From: Ananas comosus
Taxonomy: Eukaryota > Streptophyta > Magnoliopsida > Poales > Bromeliaceae
Assembly: GCF_001540865.1 (NCBI RefSeq)
Contig: NC_033639.1
Location: 9,846,432-9,910,431 of the forward strand
Reading direction: 5' to 3'
Length of the DNA: 64,000 nt
Made by a program: the position numbers and the translations under genes. The notes under the pieces were generated by a model. The model saw only the letters and a list, made by a program, of their open reading frames with translations, did not search any database and was not told the origin of the DNA. This document shows positions 25,783 through 38,949 of the stretch, piece after piece. Each line of letters starts with the position of its first letter. The first letter of the stretch is position 1.

Positions 25783-28700
25783 TCATAGGAAATCCCATAC
25801 TGGTATTGAACAATGCCCTTGATCACCGCTCTGGTGATCCAGAGGGGGATTCGTCCCGACAAACTGTAGGGCGTGCATATCAGGAGCAGCAAAAGTCTGT
25901 AACGAATCGAGAAAAATGCAATTACACATTTTTAATTGATAAAAGATGAGTCCATATAATATCTCATTGATTCTAAGAGAGGATATGCCGTTACCTGGGT
26001 TATATTGGCATTTCCATGGAATGGCTGTTGTTGTAAGGTAGAAGACGAAGAATCCTGGAATAAAAAGATACATGATCAAACAGAGTTTGTTGACAAAAAT
26101 GGTTGAGAAAATTTGATGCCATAGTTATAAATTAACCTGGTTAAACTGTGTCAGTGGATGAAAGCTTTGTGTAGCACCAAGACCAAACTGATGAGCAGTT
26201 AAATAGGGGCCCTGCAACCAGAAAATGCAAAGAACTTAAATGTTTGAAAGTCAGAATAAAGAAAAATAGACAGAAAGAAAGAAAAAAAGAATCAAAACCA
26301 AAAGGCATTTACCGGCATGAAATGACTTTGTGCAAGGAACTGATTGTTAGGAGGATTCCTTGGTTGAGGGGGAATGCCGATTGGTGCTATATGCAGTTCA
26401 TCATCCCTTGGTACAACCTCTACCTCCTCAGATTGACCTGAAACCATTTGTCCAGAAACCAAGTGATGATCATGTTCAGGATCTTTGAAAAGAGAAAATC
26501 CACTAAAAAAAAACCAGAGTAGATTTCCACCAACCTCTTCTTATTTTGTGTCCCTTACAACTTGTCTCAACCTCATTTTGTGATTTACGGCTTGCGCCTA
26601 CAATATTCTTCCTCTTCCCACTAACCTTCTGGTTCTCATTACTATCATCGTTTTGTATCCTTTCACACTCAATCAAATTATGTGATTGCTCCTTTGGGGC
26701 GTTTGAGAGACTCGGTTTCGGAAGGATCCTTGTTTGCAAAATTTGCTCCACCTGCTCTAGAAGCTGATCTGAATGGTTGACCATTAATGTAAATGTATCC
26801 ACATTTTCCGCAGCCTTTGCTGCGATCTTGTAGAAAATGCGGCATAGAGAGCTATACCGTTTTGGTAAAGATGCAATTGGACTTTCACCTTCAGCTGTAA
26901 CCCCGCGATTTTCTCTTATGCTTCCATTCTTTACATCTTTTCTCCACCTCCTCAAAATATACTGCAGAGGAAGTTCTTTAACACTTCTTAAATCAAGTAC
27001 TTTCAGCACATGGCAACACTGAATCCCAACAACTTCATATTTTCTACAGCTACAAATAACTGTGCCTTCTGACGGATCAAACCTAACAAACTGCTCTTTA
27101 GTTTTATTCTTAACAGTGACCACATAGTCAGATAAAGGCCCAACTTCTCCACAGCAGTAAACAATGCAATCCATGAATAGCTCAAACTCCCTTCTTAGCA
27201 TTTCAAAAACTGCGGGTGTGTAGACATTTGCAGCTTGCCACAGCAGCCGCAGGGGAGGTACTCTTGCGGTACCATTACTTGCTTGATAATCAGCTTGTAG
27301 TTCCATTTGTCGCCTCTCGTCGACTAATATATCATACATTTTTAAAGCATGCGAAAGATCTTTGTCTGAAGCCAACCACTCTTTTAGCACAACGCTCAAG
27401 TTTTCAGCTCGCAATGTGCTTTTTATATCTGCAGAAAATGTTTGACGGCCATAAGCTAATGCCCAGTTCCCCTTTTCCTCGAATAATTTGGCTAACCACT
27501 CATTATCTTTAAGGTTATATTTCTCTAACATAGAACTCCAAGCTGCAAGGAACTCTTCTTCTTCGTCAAAATCATAGATACATTGGCTTAAATCCCGTTC
27601 AAAAGATTCTGAGCCTTCAAAAACATTAGCTAAATGTTTAACAGCACTCTGATATATTTGCCACATACAGTAACGGTGTACAGTGCCTGGCCACTTAGCA
27701 GCTATTGCCTCACCAATATCTGCATACCGATCAGTCAAGATTGTTTTTGGTTGCTTCCCACCCATTGCAACTTTAAAAGTCTCAAACAACCATTTAAGCG
27801 ATTCTACAGTATCATCATATAAAAGAGCAGCACCAAATATAATAGTTTGCTTATGATGATTCACACCTAAGAACAAAGAAAATGGCCTACCATAATCATT
27901 AATTTTGAATGTTGTGTCAAAACATAGCACATCACCGAAATAGTGATAGTCCATCATGGATTTCGTGTCAGCCCAGAAAAAATTCGTCATTTGGTCACAT
28001 TCATCAACTTGAATAGCATAATACGAAGAAGGATTATCAAATTTCATCTTCTGAAAGTATTCTAATAGGGTTCTCAAATCTCCAACCTTTATGTCCTTAC
28101 ACCTTTTTCCCCTAAGGTAGTTCTTATATGTATTAGGAATCAGACTAGAATTTTGACCGCTTCCAGTTGAGACCTTAGACAATGGCTTCTGTGACTTCAG
28201 CATTTGAATATCAAATGGGGCTGCAAGTGGGTGGTTATGATCTGGGACATATTCGCTTACGCGATATTTACCGCTCGATGTGATTTTAATGGCCATTCTT
28301 GCAGCACAACCTGTACGGGTTTCAGGTCGTGGTCTCTTAGCCTCATTTTTTGGGCGAAAACCTTCTTTCGAACATACATAGACTCTTGATCTAGTGATGT
28401 TTTTTGCGGTTTTGTCCCACCATCCTTTACGAACACTGAAACCAACACCAACAGCATATCTAACATAATATTCATATGCCTTATCCTCATTTTCAAACAC
28501 CATACCAACAATTGGGACTCCTCCAGAGCTCGCAATGACTTCATCAGGTAACATGGGCTCCTCTTCTGTCGTTTCTTCCTGCTTATTTGAAGCCTAGAAA
28601 GATGCAATAACAAGAGATGAAGGAAAATACATGCGAACAGCTTTTTATGGATGAAATAGTCTATTAAGCACAATGTGGTAGAATCAATAAAAGAACATAG

Positions 28701-30562
28701 TATACATCTACTTCTTCAATTTAAGAACCTCTTAAAACGCTGCTCAGGAGCATCAAAGCATAAAATTTGCTCTATAGATCAGAAGATCAAAAGCAAGATT
28801 TCATGTTCACTAACGATGTGGAATTCCTTTCCCTCACACGACAACTGAAGTTATACGGTCGGAAGGAATGATGTACCGTAAAATGAAATAGAGATGCAAC
28901 TGCATGAATACTCTTGTATATAGCCTCTCTGAATGTATTTCTGAACATTTCCTAAAGGCCATTATCAAAAATAATAATAAAAGGGATAATAAGATTTTTT
29001 TGAAAAAAAGTTATTTTTTCTTTAATAAAAACAGCATACACAATCTATATCTAAAAATAAAAAGAGCTAAAAAGAGAAAAGTTAAGACTCTGGAACTAGT
29101 TTACCATGGTGGAACAAAGCACAGAAAATTGGACTAACTTCCATAGAAAGAAAATGTTTGTTAAGTTAAATGCAATTCCACAGAGAATTCTTCAGATTGT
29201 TCAATTATGCAAGAATTAGTAATGTACATATTTTCCTACTTGATTAGCGCAATAAACAGACAAACATTGATTCAGGAAATCTGCATAAACAACCTGCATC
29301 TCGTCTTTACGTAAGAATTTCCCTCCAACGCCTCTCTGCCTTCTTTCCGCAAGAGCTTGCCGAGACGGAACCTGCAAGAAGAACACGCCAATCCAAGCAT
29401 GAAAGTTTAAATTCAAAACGAATAAAATACTTCATCATCTCATTTTCCCTTTCCGGAACAAAAGTGCTTGCATTGAAAACACTACCTTAATGGACCTATC
29501 CACCACTTGCCTACTGCTTCTCTTCTGCATGTACTTCATAATTATGTCCCTTCTCTCCTCATGGCTGTAGCGTGAAACCTTAATACCGAGCTCCCTCAGC
29601 AACCGGGATTGGCCAGGGTTCGACACCAACGGCACCTTCTCCCCCTTATTCCTATTGCCCAATTCAGCCGAAATCTTTCCGGAATTAGCAACTTTCTCTG
29701 CCAAGGTGGCTCCTTTGACCCCATTTGCTGCCCCATCCTTATCAGAATTGTTCTCAATAGCAATCACCTCCACGACCTCAGCGTCCTTCTTCTTAGCTTC
29801 TTCTGCTTCTCTGTGATCTCTCTTCTTATACGGCCCGCGCTTCTTCTTCATGGCAGCGCCATCGGAGGGGACGGGAAAGGTGCCTTTCGAGCACATGAAC
29901 CGCTGCATGAGCAAAATCCGGCTCACTTTGGAGCGCTTCCCCGAACCAGTGTTCGTCGTGAAGCCCATCTTTTCGCTGTAGGCGGCATAATAAGCCTTGG
30001 CGGCGGACACGGAGTCGAACTCCATGCCCACCGCCGGGACCAGCCGGCCGGAGGATAGGGTTCCGGCGGGGTCCGGCGGGGGCGCCAGCGGGTGCGAGTG
30101 GTCCAGCGCCACACGGGACACCGACCACCGCCCGTTCTCCTTCCGCACCACCTCCATCATCGCCCGGCACCGCTCCTCCCCCACCCCGCAGCCGCCGCCG
30201 ATGGCGGCGGAGGCGGGAGACGCGGCGGCGGCTGCGCCGCCTCCTCCTCCTCCTCCTCCTCCCTGTCGCATGTGAAGGAAGCTCCGCATGATGTAGGCCA
30301 CCCGGAGGGCGTACTCGTTGTGGACAACCTTGCCATCTCCGGGGCAGGGCGGCGGCGCCGCCTCCTTGAACTCCTTCAACGCCGCCTCCGCGGGTGGCTC
30401 CTCGACGTTCCGGGGTTCTAGGGTTCTCTCACCGTCCTTCTCCGCTTCTTCTTCTTCTTCTGCTCCTACAACTCCCACTTCCCCAGCCATTTCTCCGCAT
30501 CCTCCCTTCGCCTCGCCCCTTTTCCTTAGGGCCTCGTCGCTGATCTCCGCGATCAGCACCAT
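25783..30562 (-). CDS. FAR1-RELATED SEQUENCE transcription factor (FRS12-like)
   Basis: Seven minus-strand exons: 30562-29486, 29371-29294, 28593 to about 26559, about 26482-26313, 26211-26137, 26054-25995 and 25896-25783, giving about 1202 aa. FAR1-family proteins are DNA-binding regulators derived from Mutator transposases, known from phytochrome signalling. Exon 1 carries FAR1-type half domains (CRAMMEVVRKENGRWSVS, and EFDSVSAAKAYYAAYSEKMG near residue 180) and a basic KKKRGPYKKR stretch. Exon 3 carries a full FAR1 domain, the MULE-type core (VLCFDTTFKINDYGRPFSLF; PKTILTDRYADIGEAI) and a SWIM zinc finger (CSCRKYEVVGIQCCHVL). The C-terminus ends SIPVWDFL. The exon 3/4 intron is the weak call: 76 bp, GTAAGG donor. 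The start ATG is the first in frame. GC content is very high in exon 1, ordinary afterwards. Confidence 0.9.
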
Positions 30563-30818
30563 GGACACACGGAAACAGCAACCGATCGACCCAAATCGAA
30601 CGAAATCGAGACCCTAAACCATCCAAAAAATTGCAGCTTTGTAAGAACCCTCGGTACACGAAACCCTCGGATCGGGATCGGGATCGGGATCGGGATCGGC
30701 GGAAACCCTAGGCGGAGAGGAGGTCGGCGGAGCGGGGCGGCGGAGGGTCGGAGGGGAGGGATTGGGGATGGGGGGAGTGGAACAAGAGAGACGGGTCGGT
30801 GAGCGAGCGAAGAGGCGA

Positions 30819-30894
30819 CACGTGCCCTCGAAGCTCGAAAGGCGACCGGTAGGCCCGGTGCACGGTGCGCGGGCACGTGCTTGTCGGACACGTG
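30819..30894. promoter_or_regulatory. Three G-boxes upstream of the FAR1-related gene
   Basis: CACGTG occurs at 30819-30824, 30874-30879 and 30889-30894, about 257-332 bp upstream of the ATG, in GC-rich DNA. G-boxes bind bZIP and bHLH factors such as HY5 and PIFs. Light control is an inference from the family and the motif. Confidence 0.5.
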
Positions 30895-31049
30895 CCGCTC
30901 GCAGGAGGCAACAGGCCAACCGCTCTGTATTGGGCCAAATTGTTGAGCACATTTGAAGATCATGGGCCCAATTATAATTATGGTAAAGTCCAAATCTCAT
31001 TGGGCTATGAAGGGGCCCGTTTGGAGTTAAGGTGTTGAGAGAGTTTATG

Positions 31050-34000
31050 CGCACGAGCGCGCGTACGTAACATGGTGATATTACGTACAGAAACAAATAC
31101 TCCACATTACGTGTACTCGACCTTAGAATTTTGCATATATATATATATATATATATATATAGAGCAATGCCACATTAATCTCTTGATTCTCGTATGTGTT
31201 TCGCGCTTTAGGAGAAAGTACAAGTATCCCATTCCCCACAGCATCATTCGCTAACCAATTTCTTAAAAAGTCACACAATTTTCAATTGCAGGTGTATCTT
31301 ACTTTGCTGTAATTCTCCACGCAATGAATGCGATGAGGTGAATTTTTTCGTCGCTTGTGTGAGCACTCCAATGTTTGTTTGTTGGCAACTTCCCACCTTT
31401 TTCTTTAACCAAAAAAAAAAAAAAAAGAAGTATAAGCTGCGCAGAAAAAGAAGTTCCGAATCGGATTAACAAATATTTTTTTTTACATTTACTCTAAGAT
31501 TTTGATGTTTCGTGTGGTTTTAAAAATTTTTAAAACTACTAAAACTGAAACTGAAATTGAATTTAAAATCGTCGAATTTTAAAAGTCCGCCAGCAAAACC
31601 ACAAAAGGGTCAGAAACCTGGAGCCAAACCCGAAAACCCGAATCCTAGCTAGAAGGTGCAGGAAAAGCAACCCATTAATTAACAAAGTCTAAAAAGAGTC
31701 TAAACCAAAATCACGAGAGGGTAAATATTGTACCTTAAACCATGCATGTAATAGAATATCATAAATCTTAATAGAAAAAAAGGCTTAGTTCTAATTAAGG
31801 AGAAAATTTCCTCACCAACAGTGATTCATGATGGATTTTTATCAGACAAAGCATATTAAGCCATAGAAAATGGTAAATATACAATTAAAATGGTACCATA
31901 GGTTATTATTAAAATTGATGTCAAAATAAAATCATATATATATATTCTGCAAGAAGCGGAGAACTAAATCACCCCTGCAGTAAAAGATCATACGAGAGTT
32001 TGAACCTGATGTTTTGAGATATGTAAACAACATAGAATTTAGCACAAAGTAATTAATCAAATCCCCACACAGTTCTCAATGTGGTATAATTAATAGCTCG
32101 AGTTCAAATGAAGAGATATATACACGTAAGAAAATATGAGAATGTGGTCAGAGTGCATTAATGAGAGCAGTTACAATAGATATCCACACTTCAATATTAT
32201 GTGCCAAAAAAGATTCAGGACATTAATTTTTAAAGATTGATGAGTTTGAGTGCACTTGTTAGATGCTACACCAAATGCATGTGCCTCTTTTGTTGCCTGT
32301 TAGTGACCCAAAGCTACTGCTTTTATTGCTTTGAATGTATTCTCTATATTTGAAAAGGCTTTAAATTAAGATGCATTGTGTACTTTTTAAGAGAGTTAGG
32401 TATGCTAAATAATCGCATTGCGCCACGTAAGAGAGAGATTTGTATAACTATGCGATGTTTCACTAATTTTTTTAACAAATTTAATTATGCTATATATGAA
32501 GTGAATATATGACCTTGTCACATGCATGGTATTGTTCCTTAATAACTAAATTGGATAAACTTAGTATGATTGAAAGAATATATCTTTGGCTTGCTGCTTT
32601 AAACTTTTCAACGTTAAAATTGCTGATATTTTGAGTTAATTATATGTACCCGTAAAAAAAAGAAAAAAATTCTATCATAATTTAAGGACAAGTGTATGGT
32701 TTCACGGGGTGTTCAATGTAGTTGCATCATTAATTGGCTTATCATTTTCTCAAAAAAAAAAAAAGAAAAGAAAAGAAATGGCTTTAAATGCAAGTCCTTT
32801 TCATTTATTAATTATTGTTGATTATCTCTCTCTCTCTCTCTCTCTCTCAAACATCCACCAGTGTAGTTCTCGATAATAAATATAAGTTGGAAAAAAAAAT
32901 ATTTAGTATTTTTTTATTATTGTACTCTTTAAGATATTGTTTTATCAGATTCTTTTAATTTTGTTACCTTATGTTAGAAACTTTGTGAATAAATAATGGT
33001 GCAAGTCCCATGCAAACTCAACTTGCACTCTACAACTTTTTATTAGAAGCCCTCCATATATGGTATGATGAATAAATAAATTAGTGAATAAGACCATGAG
33101 CATTTAATTCCACCCCCTTACTCCCAATTTTTTTCCTCACATCAATCCATTTAGGCAGGTGAGCAAACAAACTCTCCATCCACCCCACAAAAGCCAAGTG
33201 AGCAACCCAACAGTGTTAGTCCTACACAATCCACACCCCTTTGTATAATCTTTTAAATGGCCTTAATTTCTTCACCAAGGGCCTATTTTTCAAGTATATA
33301 TATATATATATATGCTAAAGAAAGACTAACAACTTGTTCATCAAAAATTCTCCAAAGACGTCTTTGAATCGTACGTAAATCTTGTTTCTTTCTTATCAAT
33401 CTGAAAGTTTATTTTGTTGTCTAACCATTGAAAAGATATGCTCAAGAAACGCTAAATATCTATTTAATTTTGTGGTACTTACTTTTTCTTCTAATAGCAA
33501 ACATTTTTAATAAGGTGTTTTACATAAAACAATTCTAGTACTTCTATTACAGTAAAAGGCTGAAACAATAATCTAAGTTTCCAGTTCAAAAGCTCTTATT
33601 TGAAAGCTTTGATCCTACAGAAAGGAATTGTCGAAGTAATTTTAATGTAAGGCTTCTCCGATTAACACTATCAGAACAACACTTTATCAAGCAGCATGTC
33701 AGCCTAACATGCTGTAAAACCAATCATATGTCCAACCCCATTATGAAAAGACAATGTGTGGGGGACTCACATTGTAACTTTGGTCAATGGAATTAAGGGG
33801 CATCATCAAACACTCATTAACTACACAAAGACAATGGTGGGGGGAGGTGATGCAATGGAAATTAAATGCCTTGTGTGGAGGTTGAGGGTGCCTTGGTAGG
33901 GGCCCCATGGGACCCAAATGGGACCCACATTAGTTGGGTCAATTAATAGTGGCTTTGTTTGGGGTCACTTTTTAGGCCCTTCTAACTTAATTGTTTGTAC

Positions 34001-34101
34001 CTTTCTCCATAAAGTTTGACAACTTCTTATGTATGATGATGTGTGTAATAAATGATGGCATATCTTGTAACTTAATTGGACTTGTTGGGTACCAAAGAAA
34101 A

Positions 34102-34132
<31 letters not shown>

Positions 34133-35200
34133 TTTAGCACCTCATTAATGAGGTTGCTTGGATCATAAGGTTTAGTTACTACCTGTTACTTTTTTATATG
34201 ACAACCCTGATACCACAGTATATTTCATAATTTTTAGGTACAGAATGATTTTATAATATTAGAGTTATTATAATTTGAGAATAAAATAATTATAAAAAAA
34301 TTATATTTTTATGTTTTCTAGTGTATGTAGTAAATAATGGTTGATATCTAAAAAAGAAAAAACAACAATAATGTTATTATCCAATTTCAATCCGAAATTT
34401 TAAATTTTTATACTGTGTGTGATAAGATAAAAAGCAAATCAAATTAGAAGTAAAAGTTTCAGATAAACTCCTAACAATAAATTAAGACTCTAGAGGAACT
34501 TTAGAAAGTTTAATTTTAGCAGTCACATCACTACCAAAACCTTATTGATCATATCAATATCAAACACTGCTGGGAGCATTTAATGCATCTGATAAAAAAT
34601 ACAAAAAAAAAGAGTAAACTATATATAAGTATCCTTTTCATAAAGATTTAAAAAATAAAAAAAAACAATATATGATCTTATTTTCACAATTTTTTTTGGT
34701 CCTTTTTTTGAATGGTATCTATATATTTTCACATGTTAGGATTTTCATAAAGTCAACAGTCCAATGCATTCGTTTATAACAAGCTACCCTTTGCTGCCCC
34801 AATTATTGTTCAAAATATTTTTATTCGAAATAAATAAAAAACATGTATGAACAATATGATTTTGTGATTACTAAGTTTGCACTGATCAATTAAATTTTTT
34901 TAAGAAAATCTAAAGGGGGAAAAGGTTCTTTATTGAATGCAAAATATTAAAAATATTATTTTTTAAATATTAATAGGCAACAAACAATCTTAATTCTCCA
35001 AAATTTTAAGATATTAAAAAAATTATTATTTTTGATATTTTATATTTAATATTATCTGTCTTAAACTCATGTTTTTAACGCCAGGTATTTAAATATTTGC
35101 GTTGTAAAATTCCGCTCTTTGGAGAGGATTTAAGTAGGATTTTAAGGCAATATATGGGAAGCACTAATCTCAAAGCATAGGGTGGAAGAACATATTTACA

Positions 35201-35247
<47 letters not shown>

Positions 35248-36100
35248 CATTAATTGGAGTGAGTCACGCATAAATATAAGGTAGTGGTTAGTATTTTGAC
35301 CTCTAAATTTGTATAGCCATGGAATATATAGATTATAAATATATGTACGTATCTCCATTGAACATGCACTTGCATCTTTTACTTTTTTTTTCAAAAAAAA
35401 AGAAATCTGGGAGACTCCTTATTTGGCAATTGATTTATATGTGTTTCAAAATAAAAAACAAAAAAAAAGAAGAATTAGATGTGATTGATTTACTGATTTT
35501 CCGATAAATAATAGATTGCTCATGATCTTAATTCTGTTAATTTGTTATTTCACATAAAAATCGACATATTTAATCAAAAAAATTATTTATAATTTTTACT
35601 AAAATATTTATCAATATTTTGCGGTAAATAAAGTTGGAAAGAACCACTTTGCATGTATATAATTTTTTTTTTATATTTTGATGTATAAAATTACCTACAC
35701 AGAGAATTTACATTGTACGCAATAATAATAAAAAATTACAGGTACGTGAAGTTGCATTAATAGTGTTTATGTGTTACAAATAAAGTAAGTGCCAATGTAG
35801 AGGACCCATAACAATAACAATAATAGTTATTACAAAATATTTGTTTATAAAAAGAAAATAATTTAAGCAATCATTAAATAACAGTATCTAATACCTTATA
35901 TCATTTAATACACCCACTCAATATTTATATTCCCCCATTTATTTAATTAATTAATAAGCTCATTTAATTACTTCTCCAAAAATCTATATATATAATATAA
36001 TATATATATATACGTGTGTAATCACCGCACCTCTTCTACAAGTGACCCCCAATTAGGCCTCCTCCTCGGCGTCGTCGTCGTCGTCTCCGCGATCGATTCG
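31050..36100. other. Intergenic DNA between divergent FAR1-related and CFL1-like genes
   Basis: AT-rich with no gene seen. It holds TA runs at 31137-31160, 33297-33313 and 35201-35243, an (AAT)n run at about 34104-34130, and a CT run at 32827-32848. A sequence near 31250-31425 ending CCACCTTTTTCTTTAACC plus A's may be the 3' end of another LINE family, but this is weak. Confidence 0.5.
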
Positions 36101-36161
36101 AGCTAGGGTTTGGTGGGAGATCGAGGAGGTGGAAACCCTAACCCTAGGGAGGCGGGGGCAA

Positions 36162-38005
36162 ATGGCGGCGGACGTGAGCTCGGTGGCGAGGATGCTGAGG
36201 GGGTACGCGGAGGAAGGGGAGGCGGAGAGGGAGCTCGTGACGAGGGATTTGCTCGGCGGAGGGGGAGGGAGCGGCGCCGCCGCCGCGATCGGGGGAGAAG
36301 AGGTCGATCTGGACGTGAAGGTGCCGTCGGGGTGGGAGAGGAGGCTCGATTTGATGGTAATTTCTCTTTTTCCTCTACTTTTGTGTCTCTCAATTTGTTT
36401 GATGTTTTTTTTTTTTTTTTGCTTAATTTGATTTAATTTGTGATTTTTTTGGGATCAATTTGTGGTTGCGTATGCAGAAAATTGAGATTTTTTGGGTTGT
36501 TTTTTTGGGGAATTACTGAGAATTTTGTGCAGAAAAATTGATTTGTCTTGCTCGATTCGTAGTTGTTTATGCAGAAAAACCAGAAAATTTTGATTTTTTT
36601 TTAATACATATTGCGAATTTGGCTAAAGTTTAATTCTGAGTAATTGTAAGGTTTTATTTGGGATTTGGTACGTGAAATTCTATTTTGCTCAAGCTCAAAA
36701 TTGGATTTTTTTTTTTCCTTTTAATTAGTTACCATGAGAAATTATCTTCAGTTTGAAAATTCCCTTTGTTTCTTTATCGTTTTGATGGTTGAATTTTAAA
36801 TTTAATTTTGAAATTTGTAGTAAGATTCCTTAAAAAGGAATTTATACTTATCTTTTTCGGATATTGTACAAAGTATCAGTATTTTTTTTTATTAAATGAA
36901 AACATGGGATTAGTTAATTTATTATAAAGCAGGATCTCATTCTTCGATCCTTCACAAATTCCTACTTTTTGTCTCCTCATCTATAATATATATATATATA
37001 TATTTGGAGTGACAAAATAATTCTATTTTCATATTGCCCTGTACTCTGTTCTTTATTATTATATTTTTAAATTTTTTATTAGCATGCTAAATTCAGAATT
37101 TTGGTACTGTTCCCAAGTAATTTTTTCACCCGTATATACCTCAAAAAATAATTCATTTTCTCATATATATTTTTTAAAAAATGATTAAAAGAATCCTTAT
37201 CCTTTCTCTTACTTCTGTTTTTGTCATTTAAATAACAAAGAAGTCTTAGGAAATTCTGAATAATAGATAATTTTAGTCCATTTACTACTACTACTACTAC
37301 CCAACCAAAACGATCAAATATTTGAGCTATTTTTCATTAAATAAAAACAGAATTTGCATGAAAATTTTGCGCCAGTAATGTTATTACTATATATTATTAA
37401 GATGAAATTTAGAAATATCGGTGGTTTTATGTACTGCAACTCGGTATCAGTAGTAGCAGAACATAAGATGCTGAGTTTGAGTTCCGTCAGGCTCATAATA
37501 ATAATAATATTATTATTATCTTTTTCAGTCCGGTCGGACTTATCTTACTCCTCGTCATGTCCATGACCTCAATTTCCCTCCTCCTTACTACGCCGCTGCC
37601 GCCACGGCCGCTGCCGCGGATTTCAACCTTTTCTCCCCCTCCGTCGACTCCGCCGCCGCCGCATTCTCGAGCAGCGTGTGCACGCTCGACAAGGTGCGCT
37701 GCGCCCTCGAGCGCGCCGCCGCCGCCGCCAATCGTGTCGGCTCCGCCTCCCCCTCGCCGTCCTCCGCCACCACATCCACCGCCTCGCCCTCTCCGAGGCA
37801 CCGCCAGTCCCCGCGCGGGGATACGAATACGGAGATGCGGGCCGCCGCCTGCCCGGCGTGCCTGACCTACGTGCTCATCGCCAGCGCCGATCCCCGGTGC
37901 CCGCGGTGCGACTCGCACGTGCCCGCGCTCTCCGCCGCCCCGCCCCCGCAGAAGAAGCCGCGGATCGACCTCAATGCCGCCGCCGCCGCCGACGAAACCG
38001 ACTGA
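36162..38005 (+). CDS. CFL1: CURLY FLAG LEAF 1-like WW-type protein
   Basis: Two exons, 36162-36356 and 37529-38005, phase 0, giving 223 aa. Exon 1 begins MAADVSSVARMLRGYAEEGE, and the start is the first ATG in frame. A WW-like segment is split by the intron: VPSGWERRLDLM then SGRTYLTPRHVHDLNFPP. The second signature Trp of a classic WW domain is absent. The middle is Ala/Ser/Pro-rich. Near the C-terminus CPACLTYVLI and CPRC form a CxxC pair that could bind metal. A DLN motif near the end (RIDLNAAAAA) and in HDLNFPP resembles DLNxxP repression motifs. CFL1 proteins in cereals and Arabidopsis affect leaf shape and cuticle; that role is by family only. Alternative: another small plant WW-like/EAR adaptor. 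Confidence 0.7.
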
Positions 38006-38820
38006 GCTAGTCCTTTGTTATTTTGAGCCTCACTCATATGAGCCTGCGCGCATGCAAATTCTTTTTGTGTGTTTGATATTCCAATAAAAATGTATGTATA
38101 AATCATTAATATATATATATATATATNTGGGAAAAGATATTTGAGGTTTTGTTAATTTAGAGAGGAAATATAACCAGGAAATGTTTTTAAGTTTTTTTTT
38201 TTTTCACTTGATAGTTGACAATGTAATTGGAGAGTAGATATATAAATTAATTAATTCTTTCGTTTTGGGATAATTACATTTTCCTTTGTTTTCAGAAAAA
38301 AAAAAAAAAAAAAGTTTGAATGTCTCCAAAGTTCCTTTAATTTGTTGTCGCCATGCATCGTGCATGGATGGTTTGTTCTGATTGATTGGTTGATGAATAT
38401 TTAAGTTGGATTTTAATTAGAGCATTTGATCAGGCCTAGCTTGTACGTGTGGGGGCACTCTTTTGAGGAAAGGGTGGTCAAAATTGTAATTTCATTCGAT
38501 CATGGATCCAAGCTAAGTACACACACTGACACACATACCAAAAAAAAAAAGGGTTAATTGAGTACGCTAAACTCGTAAGCAACAATAAATAAAAAAGTTA
38601 AAATGCGTGAGTTATATTGCTAATATGATATTACTAATCAATTAAATTTTTTTTTTAATTCAATCATCTTATTATAATTATTAAAAAATATTTTATTTAT
38701 ATTATTTTTAAAAAAATGAATATAATTGATTGTTGATATATTAGGTGGTATGATTGATATATCGTAAAATCTCTCACAATAAACGTGGGAGAAGAATACT
38801 ATTTTTTTGACCTTTATCAT

Positions 38821-38923
38821 TGAATATAATTAGTCTAATTACTAATTTTTAATATAATTAATTAAGACTGTTGAATATAATTGATCTAATTACTAATTTT
38901 TAATATAATTAATTGAGATCATT
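38821..38923. repeat. 51-bp direct tandem duplication
   Basis: Two units beginning TGAATATAAT and sharing CTAATTACTAATTTTTAATA. They end just before the Mutator element at 38950. Confidence 0.8.
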
Positions 38924-38949
38924 CAATATAAATGAACCTCTCTATATTA

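Noticed and set aside
29609..30617. Plus-strand and alternative minus-strand frames over FAR1-related exon 1
   Set aside because: GC-rich shadow frames with no domain; the conserved protein is in the minus frame from 30562.
31250..31425. Possible LINE 3' end (CAATGAATGCGATGAGG and a poly(A) run)
   Set aside because: No readable ORF2 remnant and no clear target duplication, so it is not listed as an element.
32725..32775. Possible third tail-only micro-insertion (ATTTTCTC plus A's)
   Set aside because: The tail match is poor and no convincing flanking duplication was found.
37493..37918. Minus-strand 141-codon frame over CFL1-like exon 2
   Set aside because: Gly/Arg-rich shadow of the GC-rich coding exon.
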